Source: Alphaproteobacteria bacterium
Lineage (GTDB): Bacteria; Pseudomonadota; Alphaproteobacteria; UBA9219
DNA length: 64,000 nt
Direction of reading: 5' to 3'
NCBI GenBank assembly: GCA_026225415.1
Contig: JAMFSS010000003.1
Coordinates: 1 to 64,000, forward strand
Each line of letters opens with the position of its first letter. Within the stretch, counting starts at the first letter, position 1. The notes beneath the pieces were generated by a model. It did no database searches. It was given only the letters and a program-made list of their open reading frames with translations, and had not been told where the DNA came from. Both the position numbers and the translations under genes were made by a program. Of this stretch, positions 63,716-64,000 are shown in pieces.

Positions 63716-64000
63716 ATGAAACGTCTTTTCGCATCGCTTTTTGTTTTGAGTTTGGCAACGCAGCCGGTTCTGGCAGGGAATGTCCCGCGCAGCGCACCCG
63801 CCCCCGCGCATGAATTCGGGCAGACACAGATTGTGGCCGTGGTGAATGACAGCGTTATCACCACAACCGATCTGGCACAGCGTATCCGGTTGACGATTTT
63901 GTCTTCGGGCATGCCGGACAGCGCCGACGTGCGCGTTCATCTGGTGCCGCAGATTTTGCGCGGGTTGATTGACGAACAATTACAGATGCAGGAAGCCAAG
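63716..64000 (+). CDS. SurA-like periplasmic chaperone, 5' part only
   Basis: The first 95 codons of a gene cut by the window end; not in the ORF track. A signal peptide (MKRLFASLFVLSLATQPVLA) is followed by QIVAVVNDSVITTTDLAQRI, the standard SurA/PpiC N-terminal start, then LRGLIDEQLQMQEAK. SurA escorts outer-membrane proteins. Divergent from hprK with a 95-bp gap. Confidence 0.8.
   Translation, partial: MKRLFASLFVLSLATQPVLAGNVPRSAPAPAHEFGQTQIVAVVNDSVITTTDLAQRIRLTILSSGMPDSADVRVHLVPQILRGLIDEQLQMQEAK

Noticed and set aside
1-64000. CRISPR array, tRNA or rRNA genes
   Set aside because: No regularly spaced repeats were seen and no stretch with tRNA or rRNA hallmarks was recognised by eye; a covariance-model scan could still find a tRNA.

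Overview
The window is a chromosomal segment of an alphaproteobacterium. No rRNA or other marker pins down the order. The class assignment rests on gene content and order: rimP-nusA-ylxR-infB, lepB-rnc-era, trpBA-accD, a short-form HPr kinase with rapZ, EIIA, HPr and EI but no sugar permease, and a phage-like cluster with gene-transfer-agent (GTA)-type genes (DUF2460, DUF2163, NlpC/P60 and a giant tail-tip protein, in that order). Codon use is moderately GC-rich in the housekeeping genes and clearly AT-richer in several small cargo genes of the phage-like cluster.

Layout. 1-5650: yggS-mltG, a HAD phosphatase, CCA-adding enzyme and several small unknown or secreted proteins. 5650-6150: gene-free, holding a second copy of a 57-bp palindromic repeat that also opens the window. 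6150-28140: a phage/GTA-like head-tail and lysis cluster. 28140-35850: pheA, two GT4 glycosyltransferases, two type IV pilin-like proteins, lpxA, fabZ, a lipoprotein, pal and a ribbon-helix-helix protein. 36000-44030: ruvX, gatCA, small unknowns, aconitase and a TlpA-like protein. 44030-50400: era, rnc, lepB, a GT87 protein, rpoN and a paralogous pair of small membrane proteins. 50530-58810: rimP-nusA-ylxR-infB-trpB-trpA-accD. 59100-63620: a 49-residue ORF, a lone receiver protein and the ptsI-HPr-EIIA-rapZ-hprK cluster. 63716 to the end: the 5' part of a SurA-like gene.

The most interesting part is the phage-like cluster. It has small and large terminase, portal, prohead protease, capsid, connector, head-closure and tail-completion proteins, then DUF2460/DUF2163/NlpC-P60/tail-tip proteins and an endolysin, two holin-like proteins and Rz/Rz1-type spanins. 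I see no integrase, repressor or replication gene, and nothing that looks like a tail tube or a full tape measure. Set between the structural genes are toxin-immunity cassettes. Three separate ORFs (7642, 16059, 18367) share a short helical N-terminal domain, then a linker (consensus KFNxNHDPxNGQFTSG, or a variant ending GRWTSG), then unrelated C-terminal domains: one like polymorphic toxin type 44, one a peptidoglycan-amidase-like domain, one an unassigned H-rich domain. The same linker joins the portal protein to a fourth toxin-like tail. Each is followed by likely immunity genes: a four-helix membrane protein, a five-gene array starting with a DUF6188-like protein, an exported protein encoded convergently, and a small cytosolic protein plus a lipoprotein. 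My reading is a domesticated phage particle that carries or delivers exchangeable toxins, with the linker and N-terminal domain as the common attachment or loading module. The sequence relations are direct observations; the delivery role is inference.

Repeat structure is also notable: four polypurine/polypyrimidine inverted repeats at gene junctions (one of which extends the Era N-terminus), and GGATC-type palindromes that supply a start codon, a stop codon and part of the portal N-terminus.
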